Shown in pieces: positions 53,402 through 60,446 of a stretch of 64,000 nt of DNA. Position 1 is the first letter of the stretch. Each line of letters begins with the position of its first letter. The notes under the pieces are model-generated. The model was not told the DNA's origin, did no database searches, and saw only the letters and a list, made by a program, of their open reading frames with translations. Position numbers and translations under genes: made by a program. Source of the stretch: Chloroflexota bacterium (GTDB lineage Bacteria > Chloroflexota > Anaerolineae > B4-G1 > SLSP01); contig JAKQHY010000015.1 of assembly GCA_029555965.1 (NCBI GenBank), positions 31,295 to 95,294 of the forward strand. The letters are read 5' to 3'.

Positions 53402-53457
53402 GCTCCTCCTGTGTAGTCAATCCCTGGCTTAGGTTGGGGGTATAACAGACCAGTTGT

Positions 53458-53486
53458 ATTATATCAGGTATTTGAAAATTTTACAA
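53458..53486 (-). promoter_or_regulatory. Sigma-70-type promoter for the surface-protein genes
   Basis: On the minus strand: TTGTAA (53486-53481), 17-base AT-rich spacer, TATAAT (53463-53458). Expected start of transcription near 53451, about 50 bases before the ATG at 53401. The region 53402-53659 otherwise shows no gene. Confidence 0.6.
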
Positions 53487-53659
53487 GCCGTTTTACGAGA
53501 AGATTTGATATTACCCCTATATGTTGCATACCAGTTGAGAGGAAAATTTGTCGTATTAAGCGATGCGGAATATATGATTGCGGCGCAGAAGACGGCCAAA
53601 GCCCGGATTTTTAAAGGCTAGAACTGACGCAATCCAGTGAGTATTACTGCAGAATACAC

Positions 53660-53718
53660 AAAGCGCGCAGAGATTTTTATAGGATCTCAGCGGCCTCAGC
53701 GTGTTCTGCGCTGCAAAA
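53660..53718. repeat. Inverted 9-mer repeat, CTCAGCG/CGCAGAG type
   Basis: Near copy of the element at 20015-20082 (same orientation): CGCAGAGATTTTTATAGG followed by TCTCAGCGGCCTCAGCG. Shared AAGTCCT motifs lie beside both copies. Intergenic, between the surface-protein promoter region and a MITE. Confidence 0.75.
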
Positions 53719-53741
53719 GCGCCATCCGTGCGTAAGTCCTA

Positions 53742-53917
53742 AGAACCTATCCGAAAATTATGGCGATGTTGTACCACTACGTCAGGCCTTGCGGCTAAAG
53801 CCGCTTTCAGGAAGGTATTTTTTCGTTGGCGGGCGCAGCCCGCCAACGAAAAAATACCCTTCAAACCGCGCCTTTAGGCGCAAATCGCGGGCCAAAACGA
53901 ATTTTCGGATAGATTCT
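53742..53917 (+). mobile_element. MITE-like structured element, copy 1
   Basis: 176 bases bounded by 18-base terminal inverted repeats AGAAYCTATCCGAAAATT (one mismatch). Contains three hairpins: GCGGC-TAAA-GCCGC, a long stem with CGTTGGCGGGC paired to GCCCGCCAACG and flanked by T-run/A-run complements, and GCGCC-TTTA-GGCGC. No coding capacity. A second copy in opposite orientation is at 60023-60199. It lies 87 bases before the uracil-DNA glycosylase start. The 53402-54004 gap contains nothing else except the repeat at 53660 and the promoter at 53458. Confidence 0.82.
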
Positions 53918-54004
53918 AAAGGTGTTTTGCGGCGACGGACTTTGCACTTGCCCAAACCCCGATCTGCACTAAACTTAGGCCAAACTCAACCCACGGAGGT
54001 ATCT

Positions 54005-54655
54005 ATGCAGACCTGGCAGGAGACGATTCCTTTGATGCAGACCGGCTATCATTTGGAGATGCTGGCAAAGGCGGACGCGCGCCGCGTGCAGACGACGGTG
54101 TATCCGCCCCGCGAGCGCACTTTCTACGCGCTGGAAACACTGCCATTTGAGCGCGTGCAGGTGGTCATTGTCGGCCAGGACCCGTATCACGGACCGGGTC
54201 AAGCGAACGGACTGGCGTTTTCTGTGCCCCAGGGAGTGAAGGCGCCGCCCTCCCTGCTGAATATTTTTAAGGAAATCGAAATGGATGTGTATGGCGGTCA
54301 ACCGCAAACCTTCTCCCCCGATCTAACGCGCTGGGCGGAGCAGGGAGTGCTGCTGCTCAATGCCGCGCTTACCGTCGAGGCGGGCCGGGCCGCCTCGCAC
54401 AAGGATTTGGGCTGGCACGTCCTGACCGATCAGATCATCGCCGAGTTGAGTTGCAAGCGCGAGCACCTGGTCTTCATTTTGTGGGGCCGCCACGCGCAGT
54501 CCAAGCGCGCCCTCATTGACGCCGCCCGTCACCTGATCCTGGAATCCGTCCACCCCTCGCCGCTGTCGGCCCATCAGGGATTCTTCGGCTGCAAGCACTT
54601 TTCAAAGACTAACGCTTATCTGGCTGAACACGGGGGCGTCCCCATTCAGTGGTAA
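54005..54655 (+). CDS. ung: Uracil-DNA glycosylase, family 1
   Basis: 216 aa from ATG 54005, preceded by GGAGG; the longer frame upstream only reads through the MITE. Motif A GQDPYHGPGQANGLAFSV with catalytic Asp, the PPSLLNIFKEIE segment, LLLNAALTVEAGRAASHKDLGW, and motif B HPSPLSAHQGFFGCKHFS with the DNA-intercalating loop. Removes uracil from DNA to start base-excision repair. Length and motifs match the Ung family. Stand-alone gene. Confidence 0.95.
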   Translation: MQTWQETIPLMQTGYHLEMLAKADARRVQTTVYPPRERTFYALETLPFERVQVVIVGQDPYHGPGQANGLAFSVPQGVKAPPSLLNIFKEIEMDVYGGQPQTFSPDLTRWAEQGVLLLNAALTVEAGRAASHKDLGWHVLTDQIIAELSCKREHLVFILWGRHAQSKRALIDAARHLILESVHPSPLSAHQGFFGCKHFSKTNAYLAEHGGVPIQW

Positions 54656-54740
54656 ACATTGGGGAGATCGGGGCTTATGGACTGGGGCGCGCCCTAATCC
54701 TCAACCCCTAATTCCCAATCCCTGTTTTTAGGAGGTAGCT

Positions 54741-55754
54741 ATGGAATACAAGCTGTTAGGCAACACAGGCGTCAAGGTCTCGCCTTTGTGCTTTGGCACG
54801 ATGTCTTTTGGGGGCGACGCGGACGAGGAAACGTCCGCCGCTATGTTCCACCGCTGCCGCGATGTGGGCATCAATTTCTTCGACTGCGCCAACGTTTATC
54901 AGCATGGCCGCGCCGAGGAAATCCTGGGCAAACTCATCCAGGGGCAGCGCGCCGAGCTGGTCATCACCACCAAGGTGCATTTCCCGATGGGCGACGACGT
55001 CAACGCGCGCGGTTCGAGTCGCAAGCACATCATGCACTCCATCGCGCAAAGCCTGAAGCGGCTCAACACTGATTACGTTGATCTCTATTTTCTGCACCGC
55101 TTTGACGAAGTCACGCCCCTCGAGGAGACGCTTTGGGCGCTGGACGATCTGGTCCGCCAGGGCAAGGTACTCTACCCGGCGGTCAGCAACTTTGCCGCGT
55201 GGCAGATCGCCAAGGCGTTGGGTATCTCCGCGTTGCACGGGTGGGCCAGGTTTGCCTGCCTGCAACCGATGTACAATCTCGTCAAGCGGCAGGCGGAGGT
55301 GGAAATCCTGCCCCTGGCGCAGTCCGAAGGCCTCGGTGTGATCCCGTATAGCCCGTTGGGCGGCGGATTGCTCACCGGCAAGTATGGCGTCGCGCGGAAG
55401 CCGGAGGGCGGGCGGTTGGTGAGTAACGCGATGTACCAGACACGCTATGGCGCCGAGTGGGTGTATCAGGTCGCCGAAGATTTCACGCAGTTTGCAAAAG
55501 AGCACGGGTACAACCCGGTCAGTCTGGCCGTTGCGTGGGTGGGGAGCCACCCGGCGATCACCGCGCCCATCATTGGCGCGCGCAATGTGGCGCAGTTGGA
55601 GGGTTCGCTGGGCGCGTTGGATCTCTTGCTGACGCCCGAAATGCGCGCGGAAATCTCCGCCCTCTCGCCGGAGCCGCCGCCCGCCACCGACCGCAACGAA
55701 GAGACGACCTCGTTCAACTACGGCGCGCGCTTGACGGCGGCGTCGCCGCGCTGA
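54741..55754 (+). CDS. Aldo/keto reductase
   Basis: 337 aa, start after AGGAGGTAGCT. TIM barrel with the AKR tetrad: Asp and Tyr in FFDCANVYQHGRAEEILGK, Lys in VITTKVHFPMG, His in LYFLHRFDEVTPLEE. The NADPH-binding end has PYSPLGGGLLTGKYG and PIIGARNVAQLEGSLGAL. Resembles YajO/YghZ-type or AKR12/13-like cytosolic reductases; substrate not deducible. It ends 7 bases before a 9-mer inverted repeat that could terminate it. Confidence 0.9.
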   Translation: MEYKLLGNTGVKVSPLCFGTMSFGGDADEETSAAMFHRCRDVGINFFDCANVYQHGRAEEILGKLIQGQRAELVITTKVHFPMGDDVNARGSSRKHIMHSIAQSLKRLNTDYVDLYFLHRFDEVTPLEETLWALDDLVRQGKVLYPAVSNFAAWQIAKALGISALHGWARFACLQPMYNLVKRQAEVEILPLAQSEGLGVIPYSPLGGGLLTGKYGVARKPEGGRLVSNAMYQTRYGAEWVYQVAEDFTQFAKEHGYNPVSLAVAWVGSHPAITAPIIGARNVAQLEGSLGALDLLLTPEMRAEISALSPEPPPATDRNEETTSFNYGARLTAASPR

Positions 55755-55760
55755 TGAAAA

Positions 55761-55827
55761 TCTCACGCCAAGGCGTCAAGCCCGCCAAGTTTTTTTTACT
55801 TTGCGTCTTTGCGCCTTAGCGTGAAAC
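55761..55827. repeat. 9-mer inverted repeat, CGCCAAGG/CTTTGCG type
   Basis: Left arm TCACGCCAAGGCGTC... to 55789 and right arm CTTTGCGTCTTTGCGCC... to 55827 surround an eight-T loop. Ends in GCGTGAAAC 26 bases before the DUF1257 start. Could be a terminator for the reductase and part of the DUF1257 leader. Confidence 0.8.
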
Positions 55828-55853
55828 AGTCTTGTATTCTCGGAGGAGTCACT

Positions 55854-56228
55854 ATGTCGCATTTTACACGCATCAAGACGCAGATTGTGGAATTGGAGTA
55901 TCTCAAACGGGCGCTGGCTGACCTGAAATACGAATATGAGGAAGGCAACAAGGTGCGGGGTTTTGGCGGACAGCGTACTGAGGCCGATCTGGTAGTCAAG
56001 ACCAAGGGGTATCCCATCGGCTTCAAAAAACGCGGCGAGGCCTACGAGGTGGTGGCCGACTGGTGGGGCGTGCGCGGCGTCAACCAGAAGACATTTGTGC
56101 AGGAAGTGACGCAGCGCTACGCCTACCACGCCGTGTGCGACAAGCTCCAGGCCCAGGGCTTTGAGATGGTCTCGGAGCAAGTCGAGCGCGGCGGGCAAGT
56201 TCACCTGGTGTTGCGCCAGATGGCATAA
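55854..56228 (+). CDS. DUF1257 (Ycf35-like) protein
   Basis: 124 aa from ATG 55854 (GGAGGAG upstream). Landmarks of the family: MSHFTRIKTQIVELEYLKRAL, VRGFGGQRTEADLVV, GYPIGFKKRGEAYEVVADWW, and AYHAVCDKLQAQGFEMVSE. Ycf35 is conserved in cyanobacteria and plastids with unknown function; non-photosynthetic Chloroflexota also carry it. It is followed by DUF2997 and a radical SAM protein, a recurring neighbourhood, so the three probably act together, perhaps in a redox or cofactor step. Confidence 0.88.
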   Translation: MSHFTRIKTQIVELEYLKRALADLKYEYEEGNKVRGFGGQRTEADLVVKTKGYPIGFKKRGEAYEVVADWWGVRGVNQKTFVQEVTQRYAYHAVCDKLQAQGFEMVSEQVERGGQVHLVLRQMA

Positions 56229-56235
56229 AGAATTT

Positions 56236-56294
56236 CTCAACGGATGAAACGGAATCCAACGGATTTTTCCGTTCAATCCGTTTAATCCGTTGAG
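56236..56294. repeat. 8/9-mer inverted repeat, CAACGGAT/ATCCGTTG type
   Basis: CAACGGATGAAACGGAATCC and CAACGGATT face CCGTTCAATCCGTTTAATCC across a T-run. Lies between DUF1257 and DUF2997 and would form a hairpin in the transcript. Confidence 0.8.
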
Positions 56295-56316
56295 CCTGTT
56301 TGCAGGGAGCGTGAAC

Positions 56317-56526
56317 ATGGAACTCCAAGAAATCGAAGTCTTCATTGAAAAAGATGGCCGGGTGCGGATTGAAGTGCGGGGCATCCAGGGGGGGCGCTGC
56401 CTGGAAGTGACGAAGGCGTTGGAAGCGGCCCTCGGCGGTCAGATCGAATCCCGCGAGATGACGCCGGAAGCGAGCGCCGGCGTGGCGGATGCCGCGCAGG
56501 ACTGGGAGCAGGTGAAGGCCGGGTAG
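56317..56526 (+). CDS. DUF2997 protein
   Basis: 69 aa from ATG 56317; the TTG at 56290 belongs to the repeat. Core pattern EIEVFIEKDGRVRIEVRGI followed by GGRCLEVTKALEAALGG and SREMTPEAS, typical of DUF2997, whose single conserved Cys is present (GRC). The family is usually found next to DUF1257, as here. Function unknown. Confidence 0.85.
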   Translation: MELQEIEVFIEKDGRVRIEVRGIQGGRCLEVTKALEAALGGQIESREMTPEASAGVADAAQDWEQVKAG

Positions 56527-56530
56527 CAAT

Positions 56531-56603
56531 TTCACGCCAAGACGCAAAGCTCGCCAAGTTTTTTTGTTTTTTACTTTGCGTCTTTGCGCCTTTGCGTGAA
56601 ACA
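56531..56603. repeat. 9-mer inverted repeat, CGCAAAG/CTTTGCG type
   Basis: Close relative of 55761-55827: TTTCACGCCAAGACGCAAAG faces CTTTGCGTCTTTGCGCC across a T-rich loop and ends GCGTGAAAC 29 bases before the radical SAM start. Confidence 0.8.
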
Positions 56604-56631
56604 GCCTTGTACTTTCATGGGATCGGGTTGA

Positions 56632-57225
56632 ATGCAAACGTTGCGGGTCGCGCGGTTTTTGCCGGGCAGTCGCGCCAACGGGCCGGGCGCGCGGGCGGTG
56701 GTGTGGATGCAAGGGTGTACGCTCGGCTGCCCCGGCTGCTTCAACCCGGAGATGCAACCCCCGGAGGGCGGGACGCTGACACCGGTAGACGCCCTGTTCG
56801 CCCAGATCGTCGCGCTGGGCGACGCGATTGAGGGCGTCTCGTTCAGCGGCGGGGAGCCGTTGCAGCAATTTGACCCACTGCTGGCGTTGTTGGAGCGTAT
56901 TCGGCGCGAAACGGCGCTCTCGACGCTGATCTTCACCGGCTACACCTGGGACGAAGTGCAAGTTTTCCCCGCCGCCGCCGAGCTGCTGGCCTGCGCGGAC
57001 GTATTCATCGCCGGGCGCTACGACGCGACGCAGCCGCTCGGCCACGGGATGCTGGGATCGGCCAACCAAACCATCCACCTGCTGACCGACCGCTACACCC
57101 TCGCGGACATCCAGGCCGTTCCCCCCGCCGAAGTTGTCATTACCGAAACCGGCGACGTCGTCATCAGTGGAGTGGCGCCGTTCGAGCTTGAACGGGTCTT
57201 GAAGCAAAAATTCTCAACGGATTGA
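56632..57225 (+). CDS. Radical SAM 4Fe-4S protein, NrdG-like activase family
   Basis: 197 aa. Cluster-binding cysteines in WMQGCTLGCPGCFNPEMQP (C-x3-C-x2-C), the GGE motif in GVSFSGGEPLQQFDPLLALL, LIFTGYTWDEV, and DVFIAGRYDATQPLG. Similar to anaerobic ribonucleotide reductase activases and to the small radical SAM proteins that accompany DUF1257/DUF2997. No nrdD gene is nearby, so another target is likely. The last codons (FSTD) and the TGA stop lie within the repeat 57211-57275. ATG 56632 has no strong ribosome site. Confidence 0.85.
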   Translation: MQTLRVARFLPGSRANGPGARAVVWMQGCTLGCPGCFNPEMQPPEGGTLTPVDALFAQIVALGDAIEGVSFSGGEPLQQFDPLLALLERIRRETALSTLIFTGYTWDEVQVFPAAAELLACADVFIAGRYDATQPLGHGMLGSANQTIHLLTDRYTLADIQAVPPAEVVITETGDVVISGVAPFELERVLKQKFSTD

Positions 57226-57275
57226 ACGGATTGAACGGAAAAGAAATCCGTTCAAATCCGTTGAATCCGTTGAGA
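57211..57275. repeat. 8/9-mer inverted repeat between convergent radical SAM and leuS genes
   Basis: CAACGGATTGAACGGATTG faces AATCCGTTCAAATCCGTTG across AAAAGA. It contains the stop of the radical SAM gene and ends 2 bases before the leuS stop codon. Position and symmetry suit a two-way transcription terminator. Confidence 0.85.
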
Positions 57276-57277
57276 TT

Positions 57278-59866
57278 TCAGGCGACGATGTTGACGACGC
57301 GCCCCGGCACGATGACGATGTGGCGCACGGTGCGCCCTTCCAGCGCGCGCCGGACGCCGGGCGCAGCCAGCGCACTTTGCCGGATGACCTCCTCGGCTGT
57401 TCCGGCGGCGATGCAGATGCGGTCGCGCACCTTGCCGTTGACCTGCACGGCCATCTCCACCTCTTCGACTTGCGCCAGCGCCGGATCCCACGCCGGCCAC
57501 GGCTGGATGTGGACGCTCTCGGCGTTGCCCCAGCCGCGCCAGATTTCCTCCGCGATGAAGGGCGCGAAGGGCGCCAGCAGCTTCACTAGCGTCGCGCAGG
57601 CAGCGAAGCCTTCTGCCGTCATCCCAAATTGCCGTTGATAGCTTTCCACTTCCCCGCTGAACGTCATCAGCGCGCTGATCGCCTTGTTGAAATGCAGCGC
57701 TTCAGTCTGTTCCGTCACCTCGCGTATCGTGCGATGCATAGCGCGGCATAGCGCAACATTTTCGAGCCTCTCCCATTCGCCATTCGCCATTCGCCATTCG
57801 CCATTTGCTATTTGCGATTCGCCATTCGCCATTCGCCATTCGCTATTCGCTATCCGCCACACCCGCTGTAGGAAGCGCCGCACGCCCTCAATGTGCTGCG
57901 GCGTGACGCCGTCCTCCTCCGTTTCCCAGATCACGTTGGCCTCGAACGGCCCTATAAACAGCAGATGTAGCCGCGTCACATCCGCGCCGTACCGCTCGAT
58001 GACGCTCTCCGGCGTGACGACGTTGCCCTTCGACTTGGACATGCGCTCCACCTTGCCGGTGCGCGGATCGCGGGCGTGCAGCACGCCCTGGCTGCGCAGC
58101 ACGGGGAACGGCTCGCGGAAATCCACCAGTCCGGCGTCGGCCAGCGTCTTCGTCCAGAAGCGGGAGTACAGCAGGTGGCCGACGGCGTGCTCCGCGCCGC
58201 CTACGTAGACGTCCACCGGCAGCCAGCGCGCGGCCAGCGCCGGGTCGAAGGACTGCGTGGGATTGTGCGGGTCGGTGAAGCGCATGTAGTACCACGACGA
58301 GCAGACGAAGCCGGTCATCGTGTCCGTCTCGCGCTCGGCAGGGCTGCCGCAGCGGGGACAGACCGTGGCGACGAAGTCCGGCGCGTTCGCCAGCGGCGCG
58401 CGCCCATCGCCGCGCGGGCGGAAGTCGGGCAGCGGGGGCAGCATTACGGGCAGATCGGCCTCGGGCGCGGGGACTTCGCCGCACGCCGGGCAGTGGATGA
58501 TGGGGATGGGCGTCCCCCAGTAGCGCTGCCGCGAGATCAGCCAGTCGCGCAGGCGGAAGTGGGTGGCGCGTCGCCCGAAGCCTTCCGCCTCCATCCACGC
58601 GGTGATGGCGGCAATGGCATCTTCGGAGTTCATGCCGTCGAATGGCCCGGAGTGGATCAGGACGCCGGGATCGGTGGTGGGCAGGGGCGCAGAGTCGTCG
58701 CCGGGCGGGACGATGACCGTCTTGATGGGCAGCGCGTACTTCTGCGCGAAGGCGTAGTCGCGGGTATCGTGGGCCGGAACACCCATCACCGCGCCCGCGC
58801 CGTATTCACCCAGCACGTAGTCGGCCACGTAGATGGGGACGGGAGCGCCGCCGGGGATCGCCGCGTAAGCGCCGGTGAAGACGCCGTCCGGCTCGCGGGT
58901 GTGGCGATCATCCGAAGTGCGCAGTCTGGCAGCGGCGATGTAGGCGCGCACGGCGTCGCGCTGTTCCGGCGCGGCAATGGCCTCGGCCAGCGGGTGCTCC
59001 GGCGACAGTGCCACGAAGGTCACGCCGAACCAGGTGTCGGGGCGGGTGGTGAAGACGGTGATGGCGGGGGAAGTAATGGGTAATGAGTAATGAGCAATGA
59101 GTGAGGACATCTCATTACTCATTACCTCTTTCTCATTACTCATTACTTTCAGCTCAATTTCCACGCCTTCACTGCGTCCAATCCAATGCCGCTGCATCGC
59201 CAGGATGTGTTCCGGCCAGTCCAGGCGATCCAGGTCGGCGTGCAGTTCGTCGGTGTAGGCGGTCACGCGGATGTACCACTGCTTGCGGGTGCGTTGAGCG
59301 ACGGGATTGTGGCAGCGCCAGCAGTTGCCTTGCTCGATTTCTTCAGCAGCCAGCACCGTCTGGCAGCTTTCGCACCAGTTGACAGGGGCTTCGGCACGGT
59401 AGGCCAGGCCACGCCGGTATAGCATCAGGAAGAAGTGCTGGTTCCATCGGTAGTAGGCGTGGTCGGCAGAGTTGATCTCGCGCTCCCAATCGTAGGAACA
59501 GCCCAGTAAGTCCAGTTGTCGTTTGTAGTTAACTGCGTAGCGGCGGGTACTGTCGGCGGGATGCGCGCCGGTTTTGATGGCCTCATTTTCGGCGGGCAGC
59601 CCGAAGGCGTCCCAGCCCATCGGGTGCAGGACGGCGTCGCCGCGCATCCGGTGATAGCGGGCGATTACGTCGCTGGGGACGTAGTTGCGCCCGTGGCCCA
59701 CGCTCAATCCCGCGCCGGAAGGGTAGGGGAAGAAGTCCAGGCAATAGAACGTCCGGCGGGCAGTTTCACCCTCACCCGACAGGGCAGGGGTGCGATACAC
59801 TTGTTCTTCGGCCCAGCGCGCGCGCCAACGGGCCTCCATTTCCCAGGGATTGTATTCGGTGTTCAT
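57278..59866 (-). CDS. leuS: Leucyl-tRNA synthetase with two in-frame repeat insertions
   Basis: 862 aa, start ATG 59866 after AAGGAG. Class I synthetase: HIGH region PYPSGAGLSVGHGRNY (Ser at the first His position), WDAFGLPAENEAIKTG, zinc-type cysteine pairs (CESCQ...CWRC and CPAC...CPRC), editing domain beginning FTTRPDTWFGVTFVALSPEH, KMSKS as RMSKSKGNVVTPESV, anticodon domain from about 660, and C-terminal QVNGKVRDRICIA. Charges tRNA-Leu. Residues about 241-265 (VMSNEK...SLPI) and 670-698 (WRIANSEWRMANG...) are translated tandem heptamer arrays, each a multiple of three bases. Convergent with the radical SAM gene; long structured leader upstream. Confidence 0.95.
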   Translation of the reverse strand: MNTEYNPWEMEARWRARWAEEQVYRTPALSGEGETARRTFYCLDFFPYPSGAGLSVGHGRNYVPSDVIARYHRMRGDAVLHPMGWDAFGLPAENEAIKTGAHPADSTRRYAVNYKRQLDLLGCSYDWEREINSADHAYYRWNQHFFLMLYRRGLAYRAEAPVNWCESCQTVLAAEEIEQGNCWRCHNPVAQRTRKQWYIRVTAYTDELHADLDRLDWPEHILAMQRHWIGRSEGVEIELKVMSNEKEVMSNEMSSLIAHYSLPITSPAITVFTTRPDTWFGVTFVALSPEHPLAEAIAAPEQRDAVRAYIAAARLRTSDDRHTREPDGVFTGAYAAIPGGAPVPIYVADYVLGEYGAGAVMGVPAHDTRDYAFAQKYALPIKTVIVPPGDDSAPLPTTDPGVLIHSGPFDGMNSEDAIAAITAWMEAEGFGRRATHFRLRDWLISRQRYWGTPIPIIHCPACGEVPAPEADLPVMLPPLPDFRPRGDGRAPLANAPDFVATVCPRCGSPAERETDTMTGFVCSSWYYMRFTDPHNPTQSFDPALAARWLPVDVYVGGAEHAVGHLLYSRFWTKTLADAGLVDFREPFPVLRSQGVLHARDPRTGKVERMSKSKGNVVTPESVIERYGADVTRLHLLFIGPFEANVIWETEEDGVTPQHIEGVRRFLQRVWRIANSEWRMANGESQIANGEWRMANGEWERLENVALCRAMHRTIREVTEQTEALHFNKAISALMTFSGEVESYQRQFGMTAEGFAACATLVKLLAPFAPFIAEEIWRGWGNAESVHIQPWPAWDPALAQVEEVEMAVQVNGKVRDRICIAAGTAEEVIRQSALAAPGVRRALEGRTVRHIVIVPGRVVNIVA
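57774..57857. repeat. Heptamer array CATTCGC x12 inside leuS
   Basis: Twelve consecutive 7-base units (CATTCGC with variants CATTTGC, TATTTGC, GATTCGC, TATTCGC, TATCCGC), 84 bases or 28 codons, so the leuS frame is kept. Translated in leuS as ANGEWRM-type heptapeptides. The same heptamer family recurs at 63770-63797. Confidence 0.95.
59074..59145. repeat. Heptamer inverted array TAATGAG/CTCATTA inside leuS
   Basis: Four TAATGAG-like units (59074-59101) face four CTCATTA units (59111-59145), 72 bases or 24 codons, in frame. It would form a hairpin in the leuS mRNA. It lies just before the editing-domain motif FTTRPDTWFG. Confidence 0.93.
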
Positions 59867-59885
59867 GGCTCGATCTCCTTATTAT

Positions 59886-59970
59886 GTTGTGAAATTTTGT
59901 GAATAGAAAACAATAACCTGAAAATTTCACAACACGAGCGCCCCGGACGCCGGGAACTGGGGCGTCCGGG
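59886..59970 (-). promoter_or_regulatory. Two perfect stems in the leuS 5' leader
   Basis: Stem one: 59886-59898 pairs with 59921-59933 (13 bp, GTTGTGAAATTTT type). Stem two: 59942-59951 pairs with 59961-59970 (10 bp, CCCGGACGCC). Neither is followed by a U-run. Stem one lies only a few bases before the leuS ribosome site, so translation control is possible. Confidence 0.55.
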
Positions 59971-60004
59971 AAATCACCTCCGGTATCATTGTGACTGTAC
60001 ACAT
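59927..60004 (-). CDS. Possible 25-aa leader peptide upstream of leuS
   Basis: ATG 60004 follows AAGGAGTATAGA, a good ribosome site. The peptide starts MCTVTMIPEV and ends SGALVL; the last codons include CTC and TTG (Leu). Its stop falls inside stem one of the leuS leader, so ribosomes finishing it would disturb that stem. No homologue known to me; it may be chance. Confidence 0.4.
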   Translation of the reverse strand: MCTVTMIPEVISRTPQFPASGALVL

Positions 60005-60022
60005 TCTATACTCCTTCCGTTT

Positions 60023-60199
60023 AGAATCTATCCGAAAATTCGTTTTGGCCCACGATTTGCGCCTAAAGGCGCGGTTTGAAGGGTATTTTTTTCGTGGGCG
60101 GGCTACGCCCGCCCACGAAAAAATACCTTCCTGAAAGCGGCTTTAGCCGCAAGACCCGGCGCAGCGGCACAACGCCGCTATAATTTTCGGATAGGTTCT
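60023..60199 (-). mobile_element. MITE-like structured element, copy 2 (opposite orientation)
   Basis: 177 bases, same 18-base terminal repeats and same three hairpins as 53742-53917. In the long stem, CGTGGGCGGGC pairs with GCCCGCCCACG, a compensatory T-A to G-C change relative to copy 1; the loop is GTA rather than GCA read in copy-1 orientation. It lies in the leuS leader between the terminator at 60219 and the second small ORF. Confidence 0.82.
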
Positions 60200-60218
60200 T
60201 AATCCGTTCTATCCGTTG

Positions 60219-60255
60219 ACCAAAAAGAAAACGCGCCTCCGTTTGGGAGGCGCGT
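60219..60255 (-). terminator. Intrinsic terminator in the leuS leader
   Basis: 10-bp stem ACGCGCCTCC (60231-60240) with GGAGGCGCGT (60246-60255), loop of five, followed on the minus strand by TTTTCTTTTTGG. It ends a short transcript from the promoter at 60396-60423 unless read-through occurs. Confidence 0.75.
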
Positions 60256-60286
60256 CATCTGCTGTTGTCTGCTCAATGTTTCGGGG

Positions 60287-60367
60287 TCAATTGCTCCCAA
60301 ACGGGTATAACTCCTGGTTGCCAAGGAGTTGAACGTTAAGGAGGGCCTGACTTTGAACGGTTGCCAT
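60287..60367 (-). CDS. Possible 26-aa Leu-rich leader peptide
   Basis: ATG 60367 preceded by AGGAATAAG; an in-frame ATG at 60379 would add four residues. Begins MATVQSQALLNVQLLGNQEL and contains five leucines (CTC CTT, CTC CTT, TTA). It lies between a promoter and an intrinsic terminator upstream of leuS, the layout of ribosome-mediated attenuation. Control by leucyl-tRNA supply is an inference. Confidence 0.45.
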   Translation of the reverse strand: MATVQSQALLNVQLLGNQELYPFGSN

Positions 60368-60395
60368 CTTATTCCTCATGACCTGAACTGCCTTT

Positions 60396-60423
60396 AGTAT
60401 AGCACGGATATGGGTTTGGGCAA
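60396..60423 (-). promoter_or_regulatory. Promoter for the leuS leader
   Basis: Minus strand: TTGCCC (60423-60418), 16-base spacer, TATACT (60401-60396). Transcription would start near 60389, about 20 bases before the leader ORF. Confidence 0.5.
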
Positions 60424-60446
60424 CCACTTCATTTGTGGCGTTTCTC

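Noticed and set aside
53789..54004. 72-residue N-terminal extension of uracil-DNA glycosylase
   Set aside because: The extension is translated MITE and intergenic sequence. A GGAGG site and the conserved length support ATG 54005.
59867..60400. T-box riboswitch before leuS
   Set aside because: No AGGGTGGNACCGCG antiterminator box is present on the minus strand. The small ORFs and terminator suggest a different mechanism.
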